NCBI GenBank assembly: GCA_027486675.1
Contig: JAIXOQ010000005.1
Span: 372,001-436,000, forward strand
Direction: 5' to 3'
DNA: 64,000 nt
Origin: Pseudomonadota bacterium
GTDB lineage: Bacteria > Bdellovibrionota > UBA1018 > CAIMNF01
The translations under genes and the position numbers were made by a program. Numbering within the stretch: the first letter of the stretch is position 1; every line of letters starts with the position of its first letter. Below the pieces are notes generated by a model that was given only the letters and a program-made list of their open reading frames with translations, had not been told where the DNA came from and did no database searches. Below are positions 63,374 through 64,000 of this stretch, piece by piece.

Positions 63374-64000
63374 ATGTTTCCCTCCCAGGCCCCGACGATG
63401 CTCTTTCTGATTTCCTCCTTATTATTGTTGCCTGCGCTGCAAGCGTTTAGCGCTAAAAAGCATCCTTGTGTAGAAGTCTCTGAAGGGACGCTCCCTAACC
63501 TCGGGGAGGTCAAATTTGATGACCCGCTCTCTCGCAACAACCAAGTGTTGGCTTTAAATGAGTTAAGAATTCTTATAGGCGAGGATTCCGAAAAGTCAGA
63601 AGCCGCATTTCTCAACCTGAAGAGATACGTTTCCCTAGCTCGGCGCGCTGGGGGGGTGCCCTTAGAAGTGAAGAAAGTAATTCGCTATGAGGCTGCTGTT
63701 AAGGGTGGAATTGCCAGCTCGAACAAGGTGGCCTATTCAAGACTATTGCTTGCTTCCATGTCACCTGAGAAACCAGCCAGTCAAAAAATGTTAGTTGATC
63801 TTCTGTTCTTTCCAACACGCGATATCGCGTGGGGGGCATTCACGATGCTTGCATTGGCGGAGAAAGAGTCTCCTCAAATTCTTCAATATCTTCGGGAAAG
63901 ATGTGCATATCTTGATCCATCAGAAGATGGAAAAAATACGATGGTGATTGGGGCCGGAGTTGCCTATGGACGTCTTTTGCTTGCATTCCATGAGCCCAGG
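63374..64000 (+). CDS. Secreted protein, second of the tandem paralogous pair (partial)
   Basis: Open for 209 codons to the window edge, starting at ATG 63374. It has a signal peptide (LFLISSLLLLPALQAFSA), the conserved KHPCVEV cysteine, and full-length similarity to the 62477 gene. About 60 residues of the expected C-terminus lie outside the window. The 69-base gap to the upstream copy contains a TTCTGAT/ATCAGAA inverted repeat (63312-63332) without a T-run. Confidence 0.8.
   Translation, partial: MFPSQAPTMLFLISSLLLLPALQAFSAKKHPCVEVSEGTLPNLGEVKFDDPLSRNNQVLALNELRILIGEDSEKSEAAFLNLKRYVSLARRAGGVPLEVKKVIRYEAAVKGGIASSNKVAYSRLLLASMSPEKPASQKMLVDLLFFPTRDIAWGAFTMLALAEKESPQILQYLRERCAYLDPSEDGKNTMVIGAGVAYGRLLLAFHEPR

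Overview
The window is a gene-dense, leading-edge chromosomal segment around a probable replication origin. It looks like a Gram-negative bacterium, most likely from Bdellovibrionota/Oligoflexia. The evidence is the order dnaN-recF-gyrB-(fabH)-gyrA followed by a stand-alone atpI-like/atpB/atpE group, a 14-gene nuo operon with a short NuoG, many lineage-specific secreted proteins, and a serine-palmitoyltransferase-like enzyme. This placement rests on gene order and protein style only. No rRNA, tRNA, CRISPR array, phage or insertion sequence was seen.

Layout. (1) 1-9339: two divergent giant secreted M48-type metalloprotease genes. The complete one (1567 aa) carries a UbiB/ADCK-like kinase fold at its C-terminus; the other runs off the left edge. 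An unknown secreted protein follows. (2) 9340-9823: a non-coding oriC candidate with about 13 copies of a TCCACC-core box. (3) 9824-20511: dnaN, recF, gyrB, fabH, gyrA, a TPR lipoprotein, atpZ/atpI-like genes, atpB and atpE, almost all overlapping and translationally coupled, closed by a strong terminator. (4) 20605-21267: a small secreted protein. (5) 21283-31375, minus strand: mfd, ppiC-like, surA-like, pdxA, phosphomannomutase/phosphoglucomutase and uvrA, combining both transcription-coupled and global nucleotide-excision-repair genes with periplasmic chaperones. (6) 31414-38413: a highly divergent complex-I-like operon whose ten genes follow the nuo order A-B-D-H-I-J-K-(L/M/N) but lack C, E, F and G. 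(7) 38451-51439: the intact nuoABCDEFGHIJKLMN operon, then a 947-aa TPR membrane protein. (8) 54309-64000: lineage-specific secreted proteins in paralogous pairs, an SDR-like protein without its catalytic tyrosine, an alpha-oxoamine synthase (probably serine palmitoyltransferase), ruvC, and a tandem pair of secreted repeat-like proteins cut by the right edge.

How they work together. Regions 2-3 couple replication initiation and elongation, gap repair and supercoiling control to lipid initiation and the ATP synthase membrane sector. Region 7 encodes the main NADH:quinone proton pump. Region 6, directly upstream on the same strand, is the most unusual part. Its Fe-S subunits keep every expected cysteine, while its quinone-site and proton-channel residues are gone. 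It is therefore either a repurposed electron-transfer/membrane scaffold or a decaying paralogue that is still maintained as ten intact, overlapping reading frames. The M48-UbiB fusion proteins at the left end are the second unusual system.
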